Of a DNA stretch of 64,000 bases, positions 52,165 to 61,950 are shown in pieces; the first letter of the stretch is position 1, and the number at the start of each line of letters is the position of its first letter. Made by a program: the position numbers and the translations under genes. Origin of the DNA: Sediminibacterium sp. (lineage in GTDB: Bacteria > Bacteroidota > Bacteroidia > B-17B0 > Aurantibacillaceae). The notes below the pieces were generated by a model, which worked only from the letters and a program-made list of their open reading frames with translations, was not told where the DNA came from and did no database searches. The stretch is from contig JASGCO010000012.1 of the NCBI GenBank assembly GCA_030054095.1, forward strand, positions 44,475 through 108,474, given 5' to 3'.

Positions 52165-54297
52165 CTATTGAGTAACTACTACCTTTCTTACGCTTTTCTG
52201 TTTGCCATTATTCACAGTTATAAAGTAAACACCGGAATGAGCGAAAGTGATATTTAGCCGCTGAGAAACTTGAGGGTAACGTAATACCTCTTTACCTAAA
52301 ACATCATAAACAATTACAGCATTCTCTTCTTCAGGAAGCAAGACGGTTACATTTCCGGTTGATGGATTTGGAAATACATCAAAAATAATGGCATCCTTTG
52401 CATAATCTGAAAATGATGTGGGGCCCAAAGCGCATGAAGATCCAACAACAATGGCTTCGTTCGGTTTTTCATTGTAATGGTACTCGAGTAAAGTAACGGC
52501 ATTAGGCGCATTAACCGACAGCTTCATCCAGCCATAATAATAATCGTTACCCGCCTGCATTCTAAACCCAACATACCCCGTTTGCCCGTTAAGTACCGTG
52601 TGCGTATTTGAATACAAAACGCCAGGGTAACCGCCCGCCCGCCATGGGCTGTTTGCATCTAGTACTGTACCTACCGGTAAAAACATAAGATTATCGCTTG
52701 TTGGAGCAGTTGTAATTAAAGCGCGTCCATAATTATCCAGATAATAAGCCCCGGAAGTGTACCTTAATCGGTAACGGCGGGGAATTAGTCCCTGCGTCTG
52801 AAAAGGGTTGAGCGTTGTGCTCGGCGTAGTTGTTAAATTAGGCGTTACACAGACTTTTTGCCAGGGATTTTTGAAAGCGATAGAAAACACTTGTGTGTAA
52901 TCCTGAATGGCGGTAACATTTCCCCCCAATACTGCCGCATTCGTAAAAGTTAATTGTATATTATTCACCGAATTGCCCGCAAGATGGTTTACAGCATTTC
53001 CAGAAAAAGTCAAGGTAGCCCATTTCCCATTTGCCGAGGTGACAATAGAAACCGACAAACCCACCGGAACATTTGAGATAGAATAATCCGTACCTGGTAT
53101 TAAAGTGGCACTTGGACTCGAAAAAGTAACACCGGCGCAGGCATAAATGATAACAGGAGGCATTTCTATCGAGCCATTGTTAACCGTATCTTCATTTAAC
53201 TTTGTTTTACTGTAAGCAAAAAATTTATTGGCTGTTACACACGAATTTGTTGATGCCGGGTTAAGTATCCCTGTAGCAACCTGATTACTGTATTGCCACA
53301 ACGAAAACCTGGAGGGAGATTGCAACGCTGCCTCCATTCTCAGATTTTGATCCATAGTAAAGTTCTTATAACAGGAAGCGTTATAATCCATATAATTTTC
53401 CCCATTAATGAGGCCGGAACAAACTGTTGCATTACAGCCCGCCGCAGATATATTTGTTGGTGGCGTATCATTACAGTTGTCTCCCACTCCAGCACAACTA
53501 TTCCCGTCAAACGTATGTTTCAGATTAAGATAATGGCCGCACTCATGGGTAAACGTTTGATTAAACTCTGTATTATTTTGAGAAGAACCTCCAAAACCTA
53601 GATACTGGTAATTATAAACGATACGAGCCGTATTTATATTACTCATGGTTACTGATGGATACCACGCAACCCCAGAATTGTTTGAAACATTATTTGCATA
53701 TAAATCAAGCATCACATAAACATTCATGTACTTATAATTATCCCATGCGCAGGTCGCTATTTCATTATCCAAACCTGTACCATTACCGTAACCTGCTTCT
53801 CTATCCTTGTAATAAATTACACCTGTGGTGGGATTTCCTTTTGGATCTACCAAAGCCCGAGCAAACCGAATTTTAGTATAGGACTTAACCCCCGAAAAAG
53901 CGGAATTAACTGTGGTATAATCTACATCGCGTCCCCCGAACGTTATATTCAAATCCCTAATAGCATAATCAATCTGATTCATAGTAACAGCAGCGCTTCC
54001 CTGAGGATGGTAAACATGAAAAACAACCGGAATGGTTGCAACACAACTAGTATCAGGGAGTACAGCTGTTTTGCGTGCATTAATAAACTGCTTTGTATAT
54101 TCTTCCAGATTGTTTCGCTCACCTCGTGTCAGTTGTTCCTGTTGATGCAACATTTCTATCTCTTTACTTAGTCCGTAGTCAGCAGAATAAAGTGGTGGTT
54201 CGACAGAAACGGGAACTTGCTGTGCCTTAACAGCAAACATCATAAACACAAACAAAATGATCTGAAAAATTCCGGTGACATTGAAAAACGTTTTCAT
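52165..54297 (-). CDS. T9SS-secreted M43 metalloprotease
   Basis: 710 residues. Signal peptide (IILFVFMMFAVKAQQ), then an M43B pappalysin-type catalytic domain with zinc motif FTHECGHYLNLKHTF (HExxHxxxxxH form, near residue 250) and the Met-turn NGENYMDYNASC. Conserved Cys clusters surround them. A beta-rich middle and a C-terminal type IX sorting tail (IFDVFPNPSTGNVTV to VRKVVVTQ) follow, so it is secreted to the surface or outside. Known relatives act on gelatin and other matrix proteins. Next to an AraC regulator and the glycosidase locus, it may supply collagen peptides; that is inference. Confidence 0.88.
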   Translation of the reverse strand: MKTFFNVTGIFQIILFVFMMFAVKAQQVPVSVEPPLYSADYGLSKEIEMLHQQEQLTRGERNNLEEYTKQFINARKTAVLPDTSCVATIPVVFHVYHPQGSAAVTMNQIDYAIRDLNITFGGRDVDYTTVNSAFSGVKSYTKIRFARALVDPKGNPTTGVIYYKDREAGYGNGTGLDNEIATCAWDNYKYMNVYVMLDLYANNVSNNSGVAWYPSVTMSNINTARIVYNYQYLGFGGSSQNNTEFNQTFTHECGHYLNLKHTFDGNSCAGVGDNCNDTPPTNISAAGCNATVCSGLINGENYMDYNASCYKNFTMDQNLRMEAALQSPSRFSLWQYSNQVATGILNPASTNSCVTANKFFAYSKTKLNEDTVNNGSIEMPPVIIYACAGVTFSSPSATLIPGTDYSISNVPVGLSVSIVTSANGKWATLTFSGNAVNHLAGNSVNNIQLTFTNAAVLGGNVTAIQDYTQVFSIAFKNPWQKVCVTPNLTTTPSTTLNPFQTQGLIPRRYRLRYTSGAYYLDNYGRALITTAPTSDNLMFLPVGTVLDANSPWRAGGYPGVLYSNTHTVLNGQTGYVGFRMQAGNDYYYGWMKLSVNAPNAVTLLEYHYNEKPNEAIVVGSSCALGPTSFSDYAKDAIIFDVFPNPSTGNVTVLLPEEENAVIVYDVLGKEVLRYPQVSQRLNITFAHSGVYFITVNNGKQKSVRKVVVTQ

Positions 54298-54532
54298 ACA
54301 GGCTGAATTACTTTAGTTTATAAATAATAAAGGGATTGTTAAACCTCAAAATACACATGTCATTATTCTGTACTTAACCTTCCCTTGTGCTAAATTTAAA
54401 TCTATTAGAAACAGACAAACAATATTTGTTTCGCCAATACTAATACTATTTTACCACAATTACGCTATTCCAAACTCTGATTAAGACAATAGGATATTAT
54501 TTTAGTATTTTGTCTTCAATTATTTGATCTGT

Positions 54533-55411
54533 ATGAAACCAACCCGATTTCATAATCCCAAACTGAGCAGGCAGTCTTTTTTTGTAATGGATGACCTAGT
54601 ACCCTATTTTTATGACACCTTACATTACCATCCTGAATTCCAATTAACACTGATAATTAATGGTACCGGCTATTTGTTACTTGGTGACTATATCGGTCGG
54701 TTTAAACCAGGCGATATTTTTTTAATAGGTCCCAATGTCGCGCATGTATTTAAGTGCGACAACGAATACTATGTTCAAAAAAACAAACTATACGCGCATG
54801 CCATTTCAGTTTATTTTAAATTCGATTCGTTTGGCGAAGCATTCTTTGACTTGCCCGAAAATGAGGGAATAAAAAAACTCTTAAAAACATCGCTACGTGG
54901 TATAAAAACAAGCGCCGGTCATACTCTAAATCCAGAAAAACTTATAAAAAATCTAAATAAACTACATGGGATGGAACGCTTAACCACCTTTTTGTTATGT
55001 CTGGATACAATATCCAAACTAAAAAGTACGCGGCTGGCACTGGCATCAGAAGGTGCGGAACTGATAAACAGTGAAGAAGATAATAACAGAATGGAAAAGG
55101 TAATAAAGTACATCCTTAATAACTTTACAAAAGAAATAAAACTTAAAACAGTTGCTGAAATTGCACACATGACTCCTAGTGCATTCTGTCGCTTTTTTTC
55201 CAAAAAAACACGAAAAACGCTATCCGCCTTTGTGATTGAAACCCGGGTAGGTTATGCGTGCAAACTCATTATACAGAATAAATACCCTATAATTGAGATT
55301 GCTTACAAATGCGGATACAATAATATTTCCAATTTCAACAGGCAGTTTAAAAAGATTACACAGTCCACGCCCCGTGACTATTTAAAAAAAATTACCCGAA
55401 CTGAACGTTGA
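54533..55411 (+). CDS. AraC-family regulator with cupin sensor domain
   Basis: 292 residues from ATG 54533 (a TTG three codons earlier is possible). The N-terminal cupin-like part (LHYHPEFQLTLIINGTGYLL, FKPGDIFLIGPNVAHVF) would sense a ligand. The C-terminal AraC HTH includes VAEIAHMTPSAFCRFFSKK and NNISNFNRQFKKITQSTP. It is divergent from the M43 protease gene and convergent with the GH110-like gene, so it is a good candidate regulator of the whole glycosidase/protease cluster, but no operator has been demonstrated. Confidence 0.85.
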   Translation: MKPTRFHNPKLSRQSFFVMDDLVPYFYDTLHYHPEFQLTLIINGTGYLLLGDYIGRFKPGDIFLIGPNVAHVFKCDNEYYVQKNKLYAHAISVYFKFDSFGEAFFDLPENEGIKKLLKTSLRGIKTSAGHTLNPEKLIKNLNKLHGMERLTTFLLCLDTISKLKSTRLALASEGAELINSEEDNNRMEKVIKYILNNFTKEIKLKTVAEIAHMTPSAFCRFFSKKTRKTLSAFVIETRVGYACKLIIQNKYPIIEIAYKCGYNNISNFNRQFKKITQSTPRDYLKKITRTER

Positions 55412-55533
55412 AAATTTCAATTTATACGTTTATCAGGTTTTTATTTAGTTATCCCGTTTAACAGTTGCTTTTACTATTAAACCGGAATGTATAATACCAT
55501 TTTTAAATAACAGTATTTTCTTTTCCAATTGAA

Positions 55534-57381
55534 TTACTTCATACTTACTATTATTCCCTGTTTCGCCCTATATTTCAGATCTTCGATTTTTGTCATTACT
55601 AATAGCAATTTAGAGCTTAATAAATTTTTGTCTAATTTATTACCTACCACCTCTACTTTTTTACAAGCGTTTAATGTAATCATTGGTTTATCTGCATTTC
55701 TTGGTGAAAAACGCTTGGTATATTTAATAACGTTATTGTTAAATGACAAGCCAGTTACGCTAAAAGCATAAAGTAAAGGAGCATCAAAAATTTCAAATGT
55801 ATTATTTAATACTTTAATATTTTTGTGAAATGCAGGAAGGGCTAAGTCAATCTTAGGGATAGTAGGTTGAATACTAATAATGCCTTCGCTAAACTGATAA
55901 TTAGAAGTGTTACAGTTTCTGAAGATATTATTGGCAATCGTTACATCATTAACAGAACCTCCTTCATACCAGTGATTTGCATCTCCGGGAATACAAATGG
56001 CCGCCCCACTGGATTCAAAAATATTATTTGTGATCAGCACTCTCTCTGGAGTAGATACCAATAAACCTCTAGCTCGGTGTTGACCAAAATACGAATTGCG
56101 AATCTCAACCGATGGATTCCATTCTAAATTCTCCAAAGCATCCCCTGTTTTAATTACATCAGGAATAGCCTCACTAAATTCAATTTCTACACTATTTACA
56201 GAAAGCAATTTAAAAGATTTTACCTTTGCCTTACTTAAAGCATGCATTGTTTCTGTTTGAATGAATCCCACCTCCTCTCCCGATCTTGCCCAAACAAATC
56301 CCATACTTTGATGATGTTTAAATATAGCTTTCAACTTATTACCCGACAATTTTTCACTAATAATAAGATATGTGTTATGAAAATTAACACCATCATCCAT
56401 AATACCTTTAAAAGAACACCCATCAATTAATACATGTCCCTTGCAATTGGTGTGGTGCAACCCGTCATCATGACCTGCTAATGCTTTCCTCCTGCTACTG
56501 GGAATACAATTAACATTTCTATAAGTAATATTCTGAGTATATTGAGCTAAAAAATTCATTCCTGAATTACTATACATATTAATATTCTCTAGTTTAACAT
56601 CAATACTTTCTGTGATAAACATCCCGGAATGATCACGAACACTATGCCTTAAAACTAAATAATTCCCCTTTTTTAAAAGTGCATTATTTTTATAGTATAT
56701 TCTTACCTTATTCTTATCATTCTTTACCGCGCGATAATGCTTTTCCCAACCATCACCCAACAAATCATCGTCAGTTTCTGCCGTTACAAATAACGTCTCA
56801 CGATCAAATTGCACAGGATCATTCCACTTTTCCCCTCCCCATAAACTTTTCCATCCTTCACCTATAAAAAATAACTTTCCATTTTCTATCATATACGGAA
56901 ATTGAATAGTATCAAAGGATAAATCAAAATACTCTGGCGAAACATCTGTTATTTCAGCTTCAGCACTAAAAGGAATATCCCAGTCAATGGATACATTTTG
57001 AATAGTTATATTTTCACTACTATCAATTGTAAATGGCTGTGCTTTTCCATGGAAAATAAATTCTGCCCCTTGAGCATTAATCACCAGATTCTTTTTCCGG
57101 AAAATATAAATTGGACAAACCCGGGGATTAACAATAGTGGTATTTGCTTCAAAATAATTTTTCCTGATGCAATCCTCTTCCCAAAAATCATATCTCCCTT
57201 TTTCAAATAATATAACTGTTGTTTTAGTGTTACTAACCTTTTGTAAAGCCTTATTAATATAACTTACCGTATTAATCCTGCTATTAGGATTAAGCCCCAA
57301 TGACATCATTTTAATTGTATCTTGTCCCATGGATATTGAACAAATTGTCGCAATTAGCAATAATAAAAAAACTCTTTTCAT
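55534..57381 (-). CDS. right-handed beta-helix glycosidase (GH110-like)
   Basis: 615 residues with a signal peptide (FLLLLIATICSISMGQD). It forms a parallel beta-helix from about residue 90 on. Motifs recall GH110 alpha-1,3-galactosidases: CSFKGIMDDGVNFHNTYL, HRARGLLVSTPERVLITNN and ICIPGDANHWYEGGSVND, with the Asp pair in MDDG and Asp in GDAN as likely catalytic acids. Exported, probably periplasmic. It is transcribed from the same 386-bp divergent region as the GH63 gene. If GH110, it removes terminal alpha-linked galactose from animal-type glycans. The assignment is by motif memory. Confidence 0.7.
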   Translation of the reverse strand: MKRVFLLLLIATICSISMGQDTIKMMSLGLNPNSRINTVSYINKALQKVSNTKTTVILFEKGRYDFWEEDCIRKNYFEANTTIVNPRVCPIYIFRKKNLVINAQGAEFIFHGKAQPFTIDSSENITIQNVSIDWDIPFSAEAEITDVSPEYFDLSFDTIQFPYMIENGKLFFIGEGWKSLWGGEKWNDPVQFDRETLFVTAETDDDLLGDGWEKHYRAVKNDKNKVRIYYKNNALLKKGNYLVLRHSVRDHSGMFITESIDVKLENINMYSNSGMNFLAQYTQNITYRNVNCIPSSRRKALAGHDDGLHHTNCKGHVLIDGCSFKGIMDDGVNFHNTYLIISEKLSGNKLKAIFKHHQSMGFVWARSGEEVGFIQTETMHALSKAKVKSFKLLSVNSVEIEFSEAIPDVIKTGDALENLEWNPSVEIRNSYFGQHRARGLLVSTPERVLITNNIFESSGAAICIPGDANHWYEGGSVNDVTIANNIFRNCNTSNYQFSEGIISIQPTIPKIDLALPAFHKNIKVLNNTFEIFDAPLLYAFSVTGLSFNNNVIKYTKRFSPRNADKPMITLNACKKVEVVGNKLDKNLLSSKLLLVMTKIEDLKYRAKQGIIVSMK

Positions 57382-57767
57382 TACTTTATATAATTTATTA
57401 TGTAAAAGTAATTAATAGTATTTAAACTAATTAACATTAACCGATCCCTAACATCCTTAGGATTAATAGCAGTTCCTATCGGGTCAAACTTATAAAAGTA
57501 TCGTTCAAGTTTGTCCACTTACGCTATACTTGTTTGCATACCTTATCGCTTATCCAAAATCATTAATTAGAAAAGCTCTTGAATATGCATAGAAAAGAAT
57601 ACCGGTTAAGCCTATCTCAACCTACCTAATATCTGACAGACAAAACATGCTATTAAAATCATTGAAAAATAACGACATAGCTATCGGATACGTTAAATAC
57701 AAGATTGACATAAACAATTTTATTTAACTTTAACACGTAGATATGCCCAAAAAATATTTTTAAAGCA
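57382..57767. other. divergent promoter region
   Basis: 386 bp with no gene. CAAACTT (57485-57491) and AAGTTTG (57507-57513) form an inverted repeat, and ATCCTTAGGAT (about 57448) a small palindrome. Both are possible regulator sites for the two divergent glycosidase genes. No clear TAnnTTTG box was found. Confidence 0.35.
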
Positions 57768-59768
57768 ATGATAAAAATAACTATTCTTTTGCCCTTATTG
57801 AGTATCCTTTTCCTGACTTGCGAAGGGCAAAACGGCTTTCCATACTTAGAACAAAGTTCAAACAGTTTGAATTACATAGGAACTCCGGTTAAAGCAACCG
57901 ACAGAAACTCCTTAGTATATTCTGATAAAGGGGCTTGGTTTGGATACGGATTTCCGAATTCAGAACATCTCCAGTGTGGATTTTCTGGTCCTTTTCTTAT
58001 GACAGAGCAAAACGGTGTATGGTTAAGTAGTTCCTTTTCACCTGTATTTCTAAATGATGAAAATAACGCTGCTTTAATCAACTGGCAAACCTCGTTAAAA
58101 TATCAATCTAGCTACCATAGTCATTTAGAACAATTTTTCCAAAACGAAAAAATAGCAGTTAAACAACAATTATTTTTTATATCTGGACACACTTCCATTC
58201 AACGAACAATTATAAGTAATACATCTTCAACCGCAGTTTCCATTTATCCTAGCTACCAATCTAAGCTACTGCTAGATAGTTTAACCCTTACAGAAGAAGA
58301 ACACAGAATAAAAATTACTTCTTTGAAAACGGAAGCTAAAGGGTACATTGGTTTTTCGGATTTAAACACAATTGCTTTTGAAAAAGACGGGTATTCAGTA
58401 CAATTAAAAAAAATCACTTTAAAACCAAAAGAATCCTATGAAATGTGGGTATCTCATACATTTATTTTTCCGGAATATTCATGGAGTAAAGAGAAAACAA
58501 TCCTGAATAAAATAAATCTCTCTGTTGCATTAAAACAAAATAAACTGGAAAAAGAGAAATTGCTAAGCAAATTAATTACTCAAAAAAAAGACTCATACAA
58601 ACATACCGCGTACTCTAACACTATTGCAAAAGTGTTACTAACACTACAAAACAACACTAGAATTGCTGCTGGAGGTTTAAAATATGCCGGTGTTTTCCCT
58701 AGCTATCATTATTTATGGTTTCATGGTTATTGGGCATGGGACAGTTGGAAACACGCGGCGGCACTATCTAAGTACGAGGCCAATTTAGCTAAAGATCAAA
58801 TGCTGGTAATGTTCCACTTGCAGCAAAAAGATGGATTTATACCCGATTGTATCTTCAGAGACACCATCGTTGAAAAGAATAATTACCGTAATAGCAAGCC
58901 CCCCTTAGCCGCATGGGCTACATGGTGCATATACAAAAACACAGAGGACAAAAATTTTCTGAAAGAAATATACCCAAAATTAAAAAAATATCACGATTGG
59001 TGGTATAGTAATAGAGATCATGATAAAGACGGATTATGTGAATTTGGTTCAACCGATGGAACAATCGTAGCCGCTAAATGGGAAAGCGGCATGGACAACG
59101 CTGTGCGTTATGATGGAATAACCATGTTAAGAAATGATGACAAAGCATACTCCATGGATCATGAAAGTGTCGATTTGAATTCTTTCTTGTATGCTGAAAA
59201 ATTATATCTCAGAAATATGGCCATTGTGTTAGGAGAAAACAAAGAAACTGAAAAATACCAACGTGATGCAGAAAGTTTAAAGCATAAGATTCAATACCAA
59301 TTTTGGGATGACGAAATGGGGTGGTTTTTTGACAGCTCATTAGATGGAAAAACTTTATTTAAGGACATGGGCTGTGAGGGATATATCCCTTTGTGGGCAG
59401 GAGTTGCATCTAGCGAGCAAGCAAAAAAAGCTAAGGAAAACATGATGAATATATCTGTTTTTAATACCTATGTTCCATTACCAACATTAGCCGCTAATCA
59501 TCCCAAATTCAAGCCCGAACGTGGCTATTGGAGAGGCCCAGTTTGGTTAGATCAGAGTTACTTTGGTATTATAGGTCTTGAAAAGTATGGCTACAGAAAA
59601 GAAGCGGATGAATTAAGCCACAAATTGCTTCATCATGCTGAAGGGGTTATGCAGCCCGGAGAAGCTATCCGAGAAAACTACCACCCCATTACCGGCAAAG
59701 GTTTAGAATCTTATAATTTTAGTTGGTCAGCCGCACACATAATGATGTTAATTTTAAAAAATGAATAA
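57768..59768 (+). CDS. GH63-like alpha-glucosidase lipoprotein
   Basis: 666 residues. A lipoprotein signal (PLLSILFLTCEGQNG) is followed by a beta-sandwich N-domain and an (alpha/alpha)6 barrel typical of GH63/YgjK: WFHGYWAWDSWKHAAAL, RDHDKDGLCEFGSTDG, and PERGYWRGPVWLDQSYFG with GESYN-type end LESYNFSWSAAH. The GH63 family contains processing alpha-glucosidase I, which cuts alpha-1,2-linked glucose. The gene is first of a plus-strand run with GH42 and the kinase/lyase fusion, 18 bases before the next. It may remove the glucose from collagen's Glc-alpha-1,2-Gal unit (inference). Confidence 0.82.
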   Translation: MIKITILLPLLSILFLTCEGQNGFPYLEQSSNSLNYIGTPVKATDRNSLVYSDKGAWFGYGFPNSEHLQCGFSGPFLMTEQNGVWLSSSFSPVFLNDENNAALINWQTSLKYQSSYHSHLEQFFQNEKIAVKQQLFFISGHTSIQRTIISNTSSTAVSIYPSYQSKLLLDSLTLTEEEHRIKITSLKTEAKGYIGFSDLNTIAFEKDGYSVQLKKITLKPKESYEMWVSHTFIFPEYSWSKEKTILNKINLSVALKQNKLEKEKLLSKLITQKKDSYKHTAYSNTIAKVLLTLQNNTRIAAGGLKYAGVFPSYHYLWFHGYWAWDSWKHAAALSKYEANLAKDQMLVMFHLQQKDGFIPDCIFRDTIVEKNNYRNSKPPLAAWATWCIYKNTEDKNFLKEIYPKLKKYHDWWYSNRDHDKDGLCEFGSTDGTIVAAKWESGMDNAVRYDGITMLRNDDKAYSMDHESVDLNSFLYAEKLYLRNMAIVLGENKETEKYQRDAESLKHKIQYQFWDDEMGWFFDSSLDGKTLFKDMGCEGYIPLWAGVASSEQAKKAKENMMNISVFNTYVPLPTLAANHPKFKPERGYWRGPVWLDQSYFGIIGLEKYGYRKEADELSHKLLHHAEGVMQPGEAIRENYHPITGKGLESYNFSWSAAHIMMLILKNE

Positions 59769-59786
59769 TTATTATCAAAATCAAAT

Positions 59787-61919
59787 ATGGTAAAAAAAAT
59801 AAAATCGATCAATCAGCTTCTTTTCTTTTTAATTCTATTTACAATCGAATCTTACTGTGCTCAACAAAAAGCCCCCACAACTTTAATTACAAGATCTAAA
59901 GACCCCCAACGCTTTTTCAACAAAGCCGACCTGATGCAAATAGGAGTATACTATTACCCCGAACAATGGCCAAGAGAACAATGGGAAAGAGACTTAGGCA
60001 ATATCAAAAAACTAGGCTTTGAGTTTACGCATTTTGCTGAATTTGCCTGGACTTTTATGGAACCTGAAGAAGGTAAATACAACTTCAAATGGCTTGACGA
60101 TGCCATAGCTATTGCTGAAAAAACAGGACTAAAGATAATTATGTGTACTCCCTCCCCGTGTCCACCTGCATGGATGGGTGAAAAATATCCAGAAATATAT
60201 TTAACAGATGCTAATGGCGTACATCGCGAACATGGCAACAGAGCCAATGTTTCAATAACAAATAAAAAATACGGGGAGTTTGTTGATAAAATTGTAACTG
60301 AACTGGGTAAAAGGTATGGTAAAAATAAGAGTATAATAGGTTGGCAAATTGATAACGAACCATTGGCTACCGCAGATTTTAGTAAATCGGCTCGAAGGGC
60401 TTTTCAACACTGGCTAAAAGAAAAATATAAAACAATTGACAACTTGAATAAAGAATGGATTGGAAGTTTTTGGAGTACCCGCTACACTAATTTTGAACAA
60501 ATTGTGTTACCAAATGCCAACCTATATACAGAAGATAAACTAAGCCCCCATGCTGTATTAGACTTTAAGCGGTTTACTTCCGACGCTCAAACTAGCTATT
60601 TAGACAAACAAGCTGAAATCCTTAGGAAATATATTGACCCAAACCAATGGATAACCACAAACTTTACTAATGTAATTTTTGATGCTAATCCAGGCAGTAC
60701 TACTCAAATGGATTTTATTAGTTATACCATGTATCCTGTGAGTGGTAGAAATCCTCTTGGGGGTAACAGTTTTAGAATAGGATCTCCTGTGAAAATATCT
60801 GAAGCAAACGATTATTATCGTTCTATTAGCGGTGTAACCGGGGTTATGGAATTACAACCTGGCCAGGTTAACTGGGCTTCTATTAATCCTCAGCTAATGC
60901 CGGGAACTGTACACATGTGGCTTAGTCAAGCGTTTGCTGGAGGGTGTTCTTTTGCCTGTACCTATCGCTACAGACACCCTTTAGGAAGCAGCGAGATGTA
61001 TCATGATGGTATTGTGGGAACCGATGGTTTGACACTTTCAACCGGAGGGCAAGAATTTGTGAGATTTATTAATGATATGAAGCTATTACGTAAAGAATAC
61101 AATCCCAATACCGTACTCCCCACAGAATTAAAAAACAGAAAAACAGCATTTCTTTGGAATTATGACAACTTATGGGATTTGGAAAATCAAAAACAAACAA
61201 CGGCATGGAGCACATGGAAACACAGAAACACCTACACTTATGCTGTAAAATCAACTGGTGCTCCTATGGATTTCATAACCGAAGACGACGACTTCTCAGC
61301 TTACCCTTTTATGATTGCCCCGGCATACCAACTTATCGATCAAAAACTAGTAGCTAAATGGACAAAATATGTAGAAAATGGAGGGCATCTTATTTTGAGT
61401 TGCCGTACAGGTCAAAAGGACAAAAACGGCCATTTTTTCGAGGCACAATGGAGTGCTCCTATTGTTTCGTTAATTGGTGCCGATGTTGAGTTTTTTGACA
61501 TGCTAGTTACCGATGTAAATGGAGTTGTAAAATCCTCCACGAAAACATTTGAGTGGAATTCATGGGCAGATGTATTAAACCCGAGACCAGGTACAGAAAC
61601 CATTGCCACTTATGTTGACCAATTCTATAAAGGGAAGGCTGCAGCTGTAACCCGTAATCTGGGCAAAGGAACTATAACGTATATTGGTGTAGAAACTAAA
61701 GACGGATTACTGGAACGAGATATTGTTAGATCCGTATACGAAAAAGCTAAAGTAAATATCCAAAATTTGCCCAAAGGAGTTTTGATAGAATGGAGAGATG
61801 GATTTTTTGTAGCCGTAAATTATACGAATGATCCAGTAGCAATTCCTGTTCCACAAGGATCAAAAATACTTGTTGGAGAAAATCCTTTACAACCTGCTCA
61901 CGCCATTATTTGGAAATAA
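59787..61919 (+). CDS. GH42 beta-galactosidase
   Basis: 710 residues with a signal peptide (LLFFLILFTIESYCAQQ). A TIM barrel of the GH42 type: MQIGVYYYPEQWPREQWERD, FTHFAEFAWTFMEPEEG and GWQIDNEPLA (acid/base Glu near 191). GVMELQPGQVNWA carries the nucleophile Glu near 355. The trimerisation and C-terminal beta domains follow, so length is normal. Exported, unlike most GH42 enzymes, which are cytosolic. Two neighbours, GH63 and the kinase/lyase gene, suggest it could act on beta-galactosyl hydroxylysine; its true substrate is unknown. Confidence 0.9.
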   Translation: MVKKIKSINQLLFFLILFTIESYCAQQKAPTTLITRSKDPQRFFNKADLMQIGVYYYPEQWPREQWERDLGNIKKLGFEFTHFAEFAWTFMEPEEGKYNFKWLDDAIAIAEKTGLKIIMCTPSPCPPAWMGEKYPEIYLTDANGVHREHGNRANVSITNKKYGEFVDKIVTELGKRYGKNKSIIGWQIDNEPLATADFSKSARRAFQHWLKEKYKTIDNLNKEWIGSFWSTRYTNFEQIVLPNANLYTEDKLSPHAVLDFKRFTSDAQTSYLDKQAEILRKYIDPNQWITTNFTNVIFDANPGSTTQMDFISYTMYPVSGRNPLGGNSFRIGSPVKISEANDYYRSISGVTGVMELQPGQVNWASINPQLMPGTVHMWLSQAFAGGCSFACTYRYRHPLGSSEMYHDGIVGTDGLTLSTGGQEFVRFINDMKLLRKEYNPNTVLPTELKNRKTAFLWNYDNLWDLENQKQTTAWSTWKHRNTYTYAVKSTGAPMDFITEDDDFSAYPFMIAPAYQLIDQKLVAKWTKYVENGGHLILSCRTGQKDKNGHFFEAQWSAPIVSLIGADVEFFDMLVTDVNGVVKSSTKTFEWNSWADVLNPRPGTETIATYVDQFYKGKAAAVTRNLGKGTITYIGVETKDGLLERDIVRSVYEKAKVNIQNLPKGVLIEWRDGFFVAVNYTNDPVAIPVPQGSKILVGENPLQPAHAIIWK

Positions 61920-61950
61920 TCCCGACTCCTTTAAAATAATAAACTACGCT

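Noticed and set aside
57768..61919. Standard polysaccharide utilisation locus
   Set aside because: No SusC/SusD pair occurs within the window, so the label PUL is not supported by what can be seen.
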